Below are positions 10,470 to 22,227 of a DNA stretch of 64,000 nt, one piece after another. Under the pieces are notes generated by a model. The model saw only the letters and a list, made by a program, of their open reading frames with translations. It had not been told where the DNA came from and did no database searches. The position numbers and the translations under genes are program-made. Origin of the DNA: Simmondsia chinensis (lineage: Eukaryota > Streptophyta > Magnoliopsida > Caryophyllales > Simmondsiaceae); assembly GCA_018398585.1 (NCBI GenBank), contig JAGTTD010000005.1:36644750-36708749 (forward strand), read 5' to 3'. Every line of letters starts with the position of its first letter. Position 1 is the stretch's first letter.

Positions 10470-11915
10470 TGTTCAAAAAATGATACAAGTTAAATTTAAA
10501 TTTGTAAGAAGTTGTATCCCATATTATGAATACAAAATAAAGGTCCCCAATCCCACATTGACAATTTATGCTTTGTTTGGCAACAGGGTAAAGGAGGGTA
10601 AAGAGGGGTAAAGGGGGGGAAGGTAAGGTAATATTCTACCCTTGTTTGGACGTGTCAAATTAAGAGGGGTAAGGATAAAGAGGAGTAAATGAGTTGCCCT
10701 TATTTGGCAATTGGGTAAAGGGGCAAGGGTAAAGAAAGTTATAATTAAAATAAGGATAAAAGTGTCAATTTTTTTAAAAAAACTACCTTTACCCCCCAAT
10801 TTGGGGGTTAAAGAAATTGGGGGTAAAGAGGGGTAATGGGGGGTAAAAAATTACCCCCCATTACCCCCCTTACCCCTCTTAATAATTTGCCAAACGAGGG
10901 TAAGGATTTACCCCCCATTACCCTTCCCCCCCTTTACCCCCCATTACCCTGTTGCCAAACAGGGGGTTAAAGGGGGGTAGTTAGATTTATAAGGGTATAT
11001 GTTTCTAACCCATTTGAATTAAGCCTTGGGTGAAGGAATGGTGGGAACCACACGTGCCCGCCCCTGCGCCGCTCCGCGCCGTGCTCGGGTGAGGGTGAGG
11101 GTGAGGGTGAGCTTTTCACACCGGGTATACTTATTTTGTGAAATTTATGATAAATAGCTGTTGGGCTCGATTTTAATGCCCGAAAAATGTTAATAGCCGT
11201 TGGGATCCATATCAGTACAAATGAACCGTTTCTAGTCATTGGGGGCATCACATTAATCACCATTACTTGAATGCTTATACCGGTTGAGCTTTAGAATTAG
11301 TATAAATGGGTAGTTTAACTTAGGTTTATTATTATCTCTCAAAAAAAACACAGCTCTTCCTTCCTTTTTTTTCTCTCGGCTTCTGTCGTCTTCTTGTCAA
11401 GTATTCCGGGCAAAGTTCTCGTTTTCTCCTACCCGACGATTAACAAGTGCACGTTAAGAGTCGGACCGTGTTAATCCTGGAGGACGGCTGCAGATACTAC
11501 TGTATGCACTGGAGCAGCAACGAAATCGTTTTTTAGGGCAGTGGTATTTACCACGGCACGGTATCTTCAATATTTTCTAATTCAGTTGTCCCTCTTGGTA
11601 TTATTTGAGTGTCGTGTTCAATATTCGACTACGTTTATTTTGACATAACGTTACTGCTATATTTCACTGCATTACACCAAGATTAACGCTAAATTTTTTA
11701 CTGATTTTTGCTGTTTTATTTACAGTAATATTTAGGTTTTTTTTACTGCAGTTTTTCGGTTCATTCACTGTAATTTTCAGCAGCAATATTTAGTTATTTT
11801 TACTGGATTTTTTGGTTAATTTTCAGCAGTATTTTATGTATTATTATACGCAGTATTGTCATTGTACACGCTATATTTCCAACAAATGGAGAAAACAAAA
11901 GAATTGTCAGAAATC
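10470..11915 (+). mobile_element. LTR plus leader of an LTR retrotransposon (family also at 53.5-54.5 kb)
   Basis: Starts TGTTCAAAAAATGATACAAG and shares, in order, CCCAATCCCACATTGA, a GTGCTCGGGTGAGGG block, a TATA box (TATAAAT at 11301), GTGCACGTTAAGAGTCGG, GTTAATCCTGGAGGACGG and TTTACCACGGCACGGTATC with the reverse-strand copy ending at 54533. No gag/pol was found downstream. The 3' LTR border and PBS are not identifiable, so superfamily is left open. It is interrupted by the MITE at 10569-10966. Confidence 0.62.
10569..10966. mobile_element. PIF/Harbinger (Tourist-like) MITE, GGGTAA-rich
   Basis: Ends are inverted: left TGCTTTGTTTGGCAACAGGG, right (reverse complement) CCCCCTGTTTGGCAACAGGG, flanked by TTA on both sides (10566-10568, 10967-10969). 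Inside are further copies of TTTGGCAA and GGGTAA in both orientations, making nested hairpins. The overlapping ORFs are artefacts. Confidence 0.82.
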
Positions 11916-11919
11916 TAAG

Positions 11920-12390
11920 TGGGACTGGCAGGAATTCATTAAGGATATGTCTTCAGGGAGCAGTGTGAAGAAGCTGACCAAACCCTCTGGCCAACAGAAA
12001 ATGCGGAAGTTTGTAAGGAAGGGTGACAATGCCAAGGATGTTGGCGACCTTTCTATTGCAAAGTGTAAATGGGAGTTTGGAAAAATGCTCGGTTTGGTGT
12101 ATAATGGAGACGAATCGAATATTATTGAGCTTTTTGCAAGAATAGAGTAAGGCGGTATTTGGCCAGTTCCACTATCATTTTCTCTCATGCTTTGTTGGTT
12201 TGTCGTCTCCCTTGCTCCGAGCCCATCCCTCTTAGTCCTGTTTTAGCCATGTAGTGTCTGTTTTTGTTCTTTTATGTTGATTTTGCCCTACTTTTCACTC
12301 CTATTTCCCGATTTATTCGGTTTCTCTTGGCATCGATTGCTTGAGTCGCCTATGTTATATCACGACTATGTCGCTATTTATCGAAAAAAG
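11920..12390 (+). mobile_element. ORF1-only L1-like element, copy a (5' truncated)
   Basis: Codes WDWQEFIKDMSSG...KKLTKPSGQQKM, then the family C-terminus GKMLGLVYNGDESNIIELF and a stop at 12148-12150. A 237-nt 3' UTR follows at once, with a CCCGATTTATTCGG hairpin and the end GTCGCTATTTATCG plus poly(A). There is no ORF2. Plant L1 ORF1 proteins often end in such a GKxLGL...GDE..I..L segment, which is the basis for the assignment. TSD not found. Confidence 0.7.
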
Positions 12391-13057
12391 TCTGCACCAT
12401 AATTAAACCTCGGTGAAAAAGGCGCATAGAGCTTTGAACATGGTTCGTGACTGATAGAAAGCGGATATATACGATACTTCCTGAAGAAAAATTAATTTGA
12501 AAATTATTATTTTTCTTCGGCCAAACAATCAAAGCCAAGTGCCTCACCCAACTGACTCCTGAAAATATGAGATTCTCATAAGATATTTATAACTCTATCA
12601 GCAACTCATTACGCCGCCTAGTAATCATCAAAATAATTTTGTAGGAAAAAAATCAAATTTTTTTATGAAATTAATTAAACCAGAAAATAATTAACGGCGC
12701 AGTCCATGAATCCAAATTATTATTAAAAGAAGGCTTTTTAAAAAAAATTATTGTTTTGAGTTTGGCTAAAAGAAAATATAAAATACAAAATAAAAGTAAA
12801 AGTTATTTTTTTATTTTTAAAAAATATTAAAAAATAATATTATTTTAAAGCAGGAGTACTAGAAATCAAATTGAAGATAACAGGATCTTTTTTTTTTGAT
12901 AAGTAAGAAGAGGGGAGTCCTTTTGATATATAAAGTTTTTTTAAAGACGGACTAAAAGTTAAGGAGAAAACAAAAGTAGAATATCACAATCATAAATCTA
13001 AATGTTCATCGTGATCAAACTCATGCAAATGAAATGCCCATCTTTCAACATGATTAG
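12391..13057. other. AT-rich intergenic DNA
   Basis: Nothing recognised apart from A/T homopolymers; the last five bases (ATTAG) are the TSD of the next element. Confidence 0.5.
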
Positions 13058-13542
13058 TGATGCAGCCGCCCTATAACCCTTGGCGAGTTAAGCTAGGCGG
13101 GATTGTGAAGCCCAAAATAAGAGGGACAAAGACGTCAAGGATAGACGGGAAGAGACAGCCCTGCATCAGAGATTGGCGAATTGCTTGGAGGGGCACGTGG
13201 TTTGTAGAAGCGGAGAGTTTGGAAAGCTTGAGGATGCGGCAACAAGCTTGTGGCCGCTATGGTACATGGCATGAGGATTGGCGGCAATGGCTGGTTGGTT
13301 CCAAGGACAGTACGTGGCTAAAGAGAGTCCGATGAAGATTATAGTTTGAGTTAGTTTAGGATTAATATTAATTTCAGATTGTCATTTAACCTTTCATTTT
13401 AATTTTATTTAATTTTAGTCTTTTAGAATTAGAATGAATTTTATCTTTTCCCTTGTAATTTTTATTAGAGTTCAATAAAATTAAAAGGGAAGGCCGTCGA
13501 ACCCTTCTCGTTCCCCAAAATTTCTACTTACACGCTGCATCA
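13058..13542 (+). repeat. 5' LTR of the gypsy-type element
   Basis: 485 bp, TGATGCAGCCGCCC...CGCTGCATCA. It shares GGTTAAGCTAGGCGGG-type and GAGGGACAAAGACGTC blocks with LTR2. It lacks the ~190-bp block present in LTR2. Confidence 0.9.
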
Positions 13543-13555
13543 GTTGGTATCAGAG

Positions 13556-15095
13556 TACAGAACGACTTTTGTGATGGCCGGTGGGCGACTGAGGTGCACT
13601 GTCGTCGGAGCCGTTTTTGATCGTGATGTTCAATGGCAGAACAAGAGGAGATTCGAGGAGGTAGAAGTGGAATTGTGGCAAATCAAGAGTTTCTTGATTC
13701 AACTGGGGGCGAATCTCAATTTGAAATCGGGAACCCAGCCTTGACGTTCATTAACACCGGGTGCTAAAGAAGAGGTGAAAGACGAGATCTAGAATCCGGC
13801 ATCGGATGCTGATCTACCGGATCCCGGGCCAAGGCGACATCGGCTCAATACCGACAATGCCAACGTTGAAGAACAGAGGGTGGAAATCAGCCTCCGTGAT
13901 GAATTCCCAGAGCTTGAAGAACAAGGCGCTATAGTGGTGGACGAAACTCAGGGCGGGTAGGAGTCATTTGGGGAAGTGGAGAGAGTAGGGGACGAGGGTC
14001 GCTTGCTGTTGGTCAGGTGAGTTAGCTTCACACCTAAAGAAGCAGAAGGGGATGATTGGCTGCGACACAACATATTGTAGACGGCATATGCCATTGGTGA
14101 GAGGGTATGCCACCTAGTCATCGATTCCGGAAGATGTGAGAGTGCCATCTCCGAAGAAGCCATTCAAAGGCCAGGGTTGAAGACGGAGGATCACCCGAAA
14201 CTTTACAAGATGTCATGGCTCGAGAGAGACGATCAGGATCATATCTAAGCATTGTCTGGTCAATTTCTCAATTGAGTCGAAATACAAAGATGGCATGTGG
14301 TGTGACATCGTCGCCATGGTTGCTTGCCACCTGTTGTTAGGGTGGCCTTGGCAATTCGATAGGGTGCCATGCATGACGGGATGAAGAACACCTACAGCTT
14401 CATCTTCGAGGGAACGAGGATAATTTTGTTGCCCAAGAAGGTTAAGGCACCAAGTGTGTTGAAGTCCGAAGACCCAAAGCCAGAAGAGAGAGCCATGACC
14501 ACTAATGTCGATGGCGAATTAGAGTTGGCGTTTACACCAATAGGCGTCACTACGAGAGGACCTATCTTTGATGAAGTGCTACATCTTGAATTATCTTCTT
14601 CACCCATATTTGATGAGTCCACGTATGACGAGCCCATTCATGCTGAGAAGGAAGAATCGGATAAGGTAGGGAGTCTATCAAAGGAGGCTTATCCAGAAGG
14701 GTTGGTGTATTACTTATCGCCAAACATGGGAAGAGCAATGCCGGCTTGAGTGGGTTACCGCAAACGCCTGACCCGAGAAGGAAGATTCAATACCGAGTAT
14801 GCCTTGAGGTCATGAGGATATCTTGCCCCAAGTCTGGAAGCTTCTTACTAGGAGTTACATCCGGGCGAGATAGAAAGGCGGATCAGTGGTATTGACGCCG
14901 ACAAAGGATGGAACTTGGCCGACAAAGGATGGAACTTGGGCGGAAGAGGTGACAGGTACTTCGTCGACGGTAGGGGCACATCTATAGTGGAAGAGTCGGT
15001 TATCGGGACCTGTAATAATGGTAAAGACATGTCCGCAATGGAAGGGTCAGGTACCGAGACGAGAGTTACCCGGTTAGCTCCATCACCGAGTAGGG
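13556..15095 (+). pseudogene. gag-protease remnant of the gypsy-type element
   Basis: The recognisable part is the aspartic protease around 14040-14460: RHNIL..., CHLVIDSGRCESAISEEA (the DSG active-site motif is kept), EDHPKLYKMSWL, then MHDGMKNTYSFIFEGTRI downstream. These match, in order, the protease/post-protease stretch common in plant Ty3/gypsy polyproteins. Stops interrupt it (for example just after the RHNIL segment). The open stretch 14369-14749 is the spacer after protease, where RT would normally follow but does not. Confidence 0.75.
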
Positions 15096-15103
15096 TTCAC
15101 AGG

Positions 15104-16957
15104 TGGGGACGGAAATGGAGCAGATAAAATCCGTTACCCGGGGGTATCCGCCCCATTTGGGGTGGGTACGGGTATAGATGAGGCGGGTAATGGGTACGGG
15201 TAGGGTACACATGTCAACACCCGTCACAGGTATGGGGCGAGTATGGGTATAGGCTTGTACCCGCCCCGCCCAGGCCCGTACTCGTATATACCCGCCTTAT
15301 AATCACATATTGGAGTTACCCGTAGCGTCATTTTATATAAAATATTTCTTATGCAATTTATAAGTATGAATTTATGGTTATTATTATTGAAAAAAAAAAG
15401 AAGAAGAGGCATATACTAATGTGAGCACCGGGGAAGGGGAAACAGATACTTTCCCTATTACAGTTGGGGTGCACTGGGGCTCTGCCTTGAGTCCCTTCCT
15501 GTTTATTCTAGTGATGGATGAGCTCACTAGACACATCCAAGGGGAGGTACCTTGGTGTATGCTTTTTGCAGATGACATAGTTCTAGTAGGGGAATCCCGA
15601 GCAGACATAAACGAGAAGCTGGAATTGTGGAGAGGGGCTTTAGAATCGAGGGGTTTAAAGATTAGCTGATCTAAGACCGAGTATGCGGAGTTCAAATTCG
15701 ACTATTCCACCGCAACTAGCACAGAGGAGGTTAAGATCGAATCAGAAACCGTACCCAGTAAGGAGAGCTTCAAATATCTGGGATCCATGATACACCAGAA
15801 TGGTAAAGTGGATGAGGATGTCAGCAACAGGATTAAAGTAGGCTGGCAGAAGTGGAGGATGGCATCAGGGGTGCTGTGTGATAAAAAGTTCCCACTAAAG
15901 TTAAAGAGAAAATACTATAGGACGGTAGTAAGACCGGCTATGCTATATGGGGCAGAGTGTCGACAAATGAAACAAAATCAAACATAGAGGATGAAGGTGG
16001 CAGAGATGAGGATGTTACGTTGGATGTGTGATCACACAAGGAAGGATAGGATTAGGAATGATGTGATACGAGGAAAGTTGGGTGTAGCCTCGATCGAGGA
16101 TAAAATGCGGGAGCACCACCTAAGATGGTTTGGACATATTAGAAGGAGACCGACTACAGCCCTAGTGAGGAGGTGTGAACAGCTTCACACGATGCTAGGC
16201 AGAAGAGGGAGGGGCAGACCAAAGAAGAGTTGGCTGGAGACGATCCATCACGACCTAACCCACCTAAACTTGAGAGAGGAGATGGCCTCAGATAGGGCAC
16301 GATGGAGGGCTAGCATAAGGGTAGCAGAGGTGGCAGAGTAGATTAGTGCGGGGAGGGACTGGTAGTTTAAGACTCTTAGGCTAGTTTAGTCTCCGATCAT
16401 GCTTCGTCTTCTTCCTCTTCTTCTTCTTCTTTCTCTTTTTTCTTTTTCTTCTTCTTCCTTTTCCTCATAATTCATGGGTAATTAATTGGTGGTTTATTTG
16501 CAGGCACTCAATTACTTCAGGTTGGGGGTCCTCGGAAACAGCCTCCTTTCCACCCGGAAGGGGTAAGGTTGCGTACACCACCCTCCCCAGACCCTGCTTT
16601 CTGCGGGAGCCACAAGGCACTGGGACTGTTGTTGTTGTTGTTGTTGTATTGAAGGAAAAAAGAAAAGAATTTATAGGTAATAAGTTGGACATGGATAGGT
16701 AACAAGGAGGGTACGAAGCGGGTAAGGGCGGGTACGGGTGAGCAGGGGGCGGTTCGGGGCCGGTAATGGGTACCCGTTGGGTACCCGTGGGTAATGGGGT
16801 GGGTACAGGTATGGGTTTGTACCTGCCGAGGCGGGTACAGGTATTCACTTCATACCTGTGACGGGTAATAAGGAGGGTATGGGTATAGCATTTGGGTGGC
16901 GGGTACGGGCATGAAGGAGGCACCCCTCGTACCTGCCCCGCCCCATTGCCATCCCTA
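15104..16957. mobile_element. Non-autonomous hAT element inside the gypsy element
   Basis: Ends are inverted (left TGGGGACGGAAATGGAGC; right, reverse-complemented, TAGGGATGGCAATGGGGC). The 8-bp direct repeats TTCACAGG (15096-15103) and TTCACGGG (16958-16965) differ by one base. Subterminal GGGTACGGGTA repeats occur in both orientations, typical of plant hAT MITEs. About 610 bp is native; the rest is the RTE insertion. Confidence 0.85.
15407..16647 (+). mobile_element. 5'-truncated RTE-clade LINE (RT C-terminus plus 3' UTR)
   Basis: One frame runs from 15421 to 16341 with only two stops (TGA at 15667, TAG at 15985). It covers the RT palm ([33 protein letters not shown] with the ADD metal-binding motif), then [46 protein letters not shown] and [11 protein letters not shown], a series characteristic of plant RTE LINEs. 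The 3' UTR ends in a ~130-nt tail (CAGGTTGGGGGTCCTCGGAA ... AAGGCACTGGGACT) and (TTG)n. An imperfect ~21-bp TSD (ATTGAA plus A-rich) flanks it. Pseudogene, dead on arrival. Confidence 0.9.
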
Positions 16958-17354
16958 TTCACGGGCATGGCTTGGTGGGAAGATGTTGACTGTGGACCCA
17001 TCATCAGTGTCACCATATACCATGAGCCTTATTCACCACTAGCAGATGGTTTCACAATGATGGCGAAGAAAATTCTAGGCGTGAAGACATATGGCTGTGT
17101 AGAATTGGCGTATATGATCCGTCAACAAATTCAAGGGTAAATTCTCTCTAGTCGAGAGAGGATGATGCAGCTCCTCCTCCTTTGGCGGATAACTTGGCGG
17201 CTTAGTCACTGGCAAGGACGGGGAATGGGTTGTAGGCGTGTGGATTGGAGCGCGAAAAGCTTGGCAGTAGGAACAAGAGGACTCTACATGGCGAGAGCAA
17301 CCAGAAAGACCCTTTGCTGAATTTGAGGACGAATTCTCTCCAATCGGGAGAGAA

Positions 17355-18025
17355 TGATGCAATCACCCTATAATCCTTTGCAGGTTAAGCTAGGCGGGAT
17401 TGTGAAGCCTAGAACAAGAGGGACAAAGACGTCATGGATAGACGAGAAGCGGCAGCCCTGTGTTAGAGATTGGCATATTGCTTGGCGAGGCACGTGATTG
17501 GCAGAAGCGGAGAGTTTTGAAAGCTTGAGGATGCAGCAACAAGCTTGCAGCCATGATGGCACATGGCGTGAGGATTGGCGGCAATGGTTGGTTGGCGCCA
17601 AGGAGAGTACGCGGCTGAAGAGAGTCCGGTGAAGATTAGAGTTTGAGTTAGTTTAGGATTAATATTAATTTCATATTGTTATTTAACCTTTTATTTTATT
17701 TTGGTCTTTTATTATTAGGAGTATACGGATTGTGATCTCAACTGTTGATTCTAAACACATGAATTACAATCTCAACCGTTAATTCTAAATTAGGAATTTG
17801 AGTCTAGTTCGGAAAGTTCCTCGATTTAAACAAGAGAAAATCTAGGATTTTCATTAGTCAGTCGTTTAGAAATATTTTATGAGTTTTGGTTCTTGTATTC
17901 TTAAGTATGAGAATTAGAATTCATTTTATCTTTTTTCTTGTAATTTTTATTAGAGTTTAATAAAAGTAAAAGGGAAAGCTATTGAATCCTTCGTTCCCCA
18001 AAATTTCCACTTACGTGCTACATCA
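17355..18025 (+). repeat. 3' LTR of the gypsy-type element
   Basis: 671 bp from TGATGCAATCACCC to GCTACATCA. A second PPT-like sequence followed by GATGATGCAG lies about 195 bp upstream (17139-17168), giving an internal TGATGCA copy. The same arrangement is seen in the element at 35393-36056. Confidence 0.88.
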
Positions 18026-18101
18026 ATTAGTGTTGGAGCTGACTGAGGGAGTAGATCTAGGTAAATGATGCCAATGATTTTGAAAAAAATTAAACGAGTT
18101 A

Positions 18102-18804
18102 GGGCCAGTTTGAGATTGCTGTGAAAAAATTACTTTTTCAGAAGCACTTATTGTGAAAGCACTTTTGTAAAAAGTGCTATTTTAAATAAGCTGTTTGTGT
18201 TTGGCCAATCAGTAAAGAAGTACTAATAATAGTATTATAAGTATCTGACCAATGTTAAAAAAAGTATTTTTTTTATAAAATTACCAGAAATGACGCTAAT
18301 AGAAGTCTTTTAGAGTTGAAAAGAATTACCCATGAGCCATTTTAAATATTTTAAGTATTTTTTTATCATTTAAAATATTTTCTAAATATATAAATATTTC
18401 TTAAATATTTAAAATAATATTTAATATTTATAAAATATCTTCTCAATATTTTTAAAATAATCAATTTACAAAAATTAAAATATTTTCTAAATATCATAAA
18501 TATATTATTAATTATTAAAATATTTTTTATATTTAATTTATATTTTAAAATATATAAATTATTTTTGAAATATATAAATTACTTTTCAAATATATTAACA
18601 AATTTTAAGGTATTTGAAATAAACTTTCTCAATTGTTTAGTTTTTGCTTCTGTTTCTGTTTAATCAAAGACGCACCAAATTTCTGTTTCTGCTTTTAAGT
18701 AAAAGTTTTTTTTCGAAGTTGTCTAACACCCTCAAATCTCAGAAAAGTGATTTGTCCAGAAGAAGCAATTTTTTTCCCTAAAATCAGCAATCCCAAACGT
18801 GCCC
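18102..18804. mobile_element. PIF/Harbinger-like MITE, 703 bp
   Basis: Inverted ends GGGCCAGTTTGAGATTGCTG and, reverse-complemented, GGGCACGTTTGGGATTGCTG; TTA flanks both sides (18099-18101, 18805-18807). The interior is very AT-rich. Subterminal AAGCACTT / CAGAAGCA words are typical of plant Tourist-like MITEs. Confidence 0.87.
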
Positions 18805-19069
18805 TTAATTTATTTGAGAGGGTGGTAGTTGTGGTCATCGTAGAGGAAGTCCTCGTGCTAGTAATAGTTGTGTATGTTAATCTTTGAAGATTTTCTAAGC
18901 AATGACAGAAGAAAATGCTGGATTGAAGATTAGTATGTCCTTATCCATATTTGGAAAAACAAGTTCCAAAAAAAAACCGTTAGTATGAAAAGTGTAATTC
19001 TGTAATATAATTATTTCACAATATGAATAAATAGAACATAGACATATAACTATTGGCCAAGTTGTTGAC

Positions 19070-19290
19070 ATGTTTTTGCCCTAGGATGGTGATGAAAATT
19101 GATATCAAGAAAGCGTATGACTCAGTATTTTGAGCGCTCCTCTTAGAATTGTTGCGTCATCGTCTTGGCTTTATGGAGCAATATGTTAAATGACTAAAAA
19201 AGTTTATCTTAAGACACTCTTACCCGTTGCGTATCAGTAGGAATGCGTGTTATTTTGTGTGGATAAAGGGTCGTGAGGCTCGGAAATCTT
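19070..19290 (+). pseudogene. L1-type LINE reverse transcriptase fragment
   Basis: Reads RMVMKIDIKKAYDSV followed by ALLLELLRHRLGF and LRHSYPLRIS, matching the KIDLxKAYDSV...LGF motifs of L1 RT (the first catalytic Asp, in KID, is present). Stops interrupt it, and no flanking LINE parts or TSD were found. Confidence 0.8.
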
Positions 19291-19299
19291 TTGGGGTTG

Positions 19300-20444
19300 T
19301 TTAAAAATAAAGAATTTTTCAATTTTGTCTTAAATTTTTTTCAAGAACACTGAAAGACTAAAAAATTGGAAAATTTGAGAATTTAAAACATTTTTTCAAA
19401 TTTTCCATCTCTTGGTTTTTGAGTTCACTTCATGTTTTCAATGATTTCTTCTTGTTTTATCTTATTCTTAACTTCCTTCTCTTTCTCTTTCTGTTACAAT
19501 CCCAATCCACTACCTTTCCATTAGTTCTGCACTATTCTCATAAATTGACTGTAGAATAGACTACTTTGTCGATGTAGGTTATCCAAATATTCTTGTTTTC
19601 CTGGCACCATCTCGAAGTGGACAAAATCACATCAATGATTTTTAATGTGGAAGACGCATAAGATGATCGTGTGAGTTGTACAATTAATAGAAAGTACTTA
19701 TGTGCAAATTTATGTCATATTTCTCACGCTCCCACTCGTTAATTTATTACTAACTGTCACGGGATGACACTTTGACTATGTCCAGGCCCGAGATGCCCCT
19801 TAACTTCGCCCTTAGGTCCCTTGTTAAGTCCCGTGATGCCACTTAGTTTCACTCTGAAAGTACCTTATTAAGTCAAGCTCACTCGGTTTTTAGGGCACGT
19901 AAATAGTAGTTGAATTCGTCTACGCAGTAGAATATATAAGTTTGGAAGAACAAAAAATGCACACAAGTATTTGGGATAGAGGCTTCACATGGTTTAGAGA
20001 GAAAGAGAGAGCTTTTGAAATGGAAGAATATTATGGTGGCATATCCCCCACCTTAGTATTTATAATAGCTTGAGTACATTTACTTTAGTTGGTTGATAGA
20101 AGGATCTAGAATATTGCAAGTCCCAACCGTGTGACTCTTCAAGTGCCACGGTTTGAATTTAGCAAGCAATAAGTCTAGATTCATTTGGCATGTGTTTTAC
20201 ATTTTCCAAGGGACACTCCTCCTTGGGCAACCGTGCCTTGGAGCACTACCCAAGTAGGTTGTCTTACATTTTGATTGTAGAATATTCCTAACTAAGCTAG
20301 TTACAAGCCAATCGTGCACTTAGCCCAACACGGTTCCCATGCAACTAGTTACCGAGAAGCACAAGCGCATCTAGAACATTCCGTACAAAATTGTGAAACA
20401 AGTAAAATTCTTAGCAAAAAAATCCGTGGGTGACATAACGCTTA
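19300..20444. other. Intergenic DNA, nothing assigned
   Basis: Mixed-composition sequence without recognisable ORFs. A GAGAGAAAGAGAGAG tract (20000-20013) and a TATATAA-like site near 19932 might belong to an LTR, but no ends were found. Confidence 0.4.
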
Positions 20445-21430
20445 AAATTTTTTCCCCGATAATTAGCGACAAAGATATAATACAAAACAGGCAACTAGTA
20501 CAGACGAGCCCTAAATCAACCCCGTAGATGGACGGGGATCAAAATCAATACAAACAATACAAATAGGAATACAAAGCAAAAACATGCATACACTAAGAGC
20601 CACAAACACCACTGGGAAGGATTCGGAGGCAGGAACAAACTAGAAGACAGGAATAGAGGACAGCCAAATCCTCTAATCTATATAAGCAAGATGCTCAATA
20701 ATAATCGATTCATCATCATCAAAATTCAGCTCTAGCTTTTTTCCCCGATCTCCCATGTGCCCTTCACTGCAAGATGCTTACTGTCATCTTTAACATTATC
20801 GCCCTTGTCACTAAATTCCTCTTTTTTTGTTTGCCAAAGGCCTTAGCTGATCTCTTCACATTGTTCACGAGTGACATATCCTTTAATAAAATCTTGTATG
20901 TTTCTCTTAGCTTGCCCTTTTATCCCGTGCTTCAGCATCGCCTACCCCCTTTTGTTACACCGAAATTAGGGATCTGAAGTTTTGCCATCACTTTTTTCCT
21001 TCTCTACCTACTTTGCTGGGTTCCTCCATAAACAAAAGTGACGCTGGGATATTTCTGGGAAAAATTTCATCTACACATGGGGATCTTGCAAAGGTGGGGG
21101 GCTCAAAACTCGACATGTACTTAGGCCCAGAGCATCTTGAGTCATTATCACTTATGGTGTCCCAGTCTTTGTTCTCTTGAGACAATGTCTAATCATGACA
21201 CTGAACTGTTTCGGCTATATCTTTCTTGAAACAAGGTAGGGGGAGTGGAAAGTGTTGGTTTACTTGAATTTCCTGGATTGTTGGTTGAGAAATAGGTTGG
21301 GGGAAGGGAGGAAAAGGAGATGGGTGCGGGCAAAGATAACCCCAAGCCCATCTCTCGATAAACTATCCACCAACATGAATTGATATCTGGCCCATAACTT
21401 GTCCGGCAAATCTCACGCCATCATTCACTA
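20445..21430 (-). mobile_element. ORF1-only L1-like element, copy b
   Basis: Minus strand, in order: a segment GQVMGQISIHVGG, then PQPISQPTIQEIQVNQHFP, then SDNDSR...FEPPTF (the PPGFEP-like box of L1 ORF1). A KD-rich stretch follows, then the C-terminus LNFDDDESIIIEHLAYID with a stop near 20683. A ~230-nt 3' UTR follows with CCCCGTCCATCTACGGGG (hairpin) and TGTCGCTAATTATCG plus an A-rich end. No ORF2. Parts match copy d residue for residue over the GQI(S/A)I and NQH regions. The 5' border is uncertain. Confidence 0.7.
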
Positions 21431-21962
21431 ACACTCAAATGTATTTGAACTAGAGCACTTTTAATATATTTGAATGATTGGTTTGTTTATATCCCTAGTA
21501 AACTTGATAACTGCCTAAATTCAGCTTGTTATAGTCTGGTGCATGCAACTGAGTCATGCTTGTTATCAAATTGAGCTTGGTATCATTCAGAGCTTGCTAA
21601 CAAGTTGAGGACACTACAGAGTTGATCTCTTCGAGCTATTGTCAATCTACTATCAAGTTAATATTCAGTGATCAATGAGTATTTTATCGAGCCCTTATCA
21701 AACTATTGTAATGAGTTGAGTATTCCTTGTCCCTACTCAACTCGTTGAGTTTGAGGAGTATACTCGAACTCTGCTTGAGAAGCTATTGAATCTGCCAAAT
21801 AAACATGAAAGAATTCTAATCAATTTTTAACAAAAATAATTCATCGAATATTTGTTTTATTTATACCCTAGATATTTATTATGGTCTTTATCATTCTATT
21901 TAATGAACATCATGCTTTTCCTTAGTCAATTAGGCTTTGATAATTTGATTTGCGTGTATATA

Positions 21963-21964
<2 letters not shown>

Positions 21965-21993
<29 letters not shown>

Positions 21994-22133
21994 TGACTCT
22001 TATGGGAAGGTGAATTTAGAACCACGCATATGGTTGAAGAGGAATCCAGGGGTGAGGTCAAATGGAACAGAAATGAGGTCAGCAGCTAAATGAATGACTC
22101 ATAATCCACCTTCCCACTCACATACACACACTT

Positions 22134-22226
<93 letters not shown>
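21965..22226. repeat. (TG)n tracts and a run of 50 G
   Basis: TG tracts at 21968-21991 and 22136-22173 flank ~140 bp; the second runs via TTGA into 50 consecutive G (22177-22226). The flank after the G run matches, in reverse, the flank of the C run at 51926-51963, so the compound tract belongs to a dispersed repeat rather than being unique. Confidence 0.88.

Positions 22227-22227
<1 letters not shown>

Larger units (their letters stand above)
13058..18025 (+). mobile_element. Ty3/gypsy-type LTR retrotransposon, decayed and nested
   Basis: LTR1 (13058-13542) and LTR2 (17355-18025) both start TGATGCA and end CATCA. The 5-bp TSD ATTAG is exact on both sides (13053-13057, 18026-18030). A PBS for initiator Met tRNA, TGGTATCAGAG, lies 2 nt after LTR1 (13545-13555), and a purine tract CGGGAGAGAA precedes LTR2. 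The internal region keeps gag/protease remains but no RT or integrase. A hAT element (15104-16957) is inserted, and an RTE LINE is inserted into that. LTR2 is about 190 bp longer than LTR1 because of one block (about 17700-17920). Confidence 0.9.

Noticed and set aside
15104..16957. Telomere-like GGGTA repeats
   Set aside because: The GGGTACGGGTA words are the subterminal repeats of a hAT element with TIRs and an 8-bp TSD, not the plant TTTAGGG repeat.
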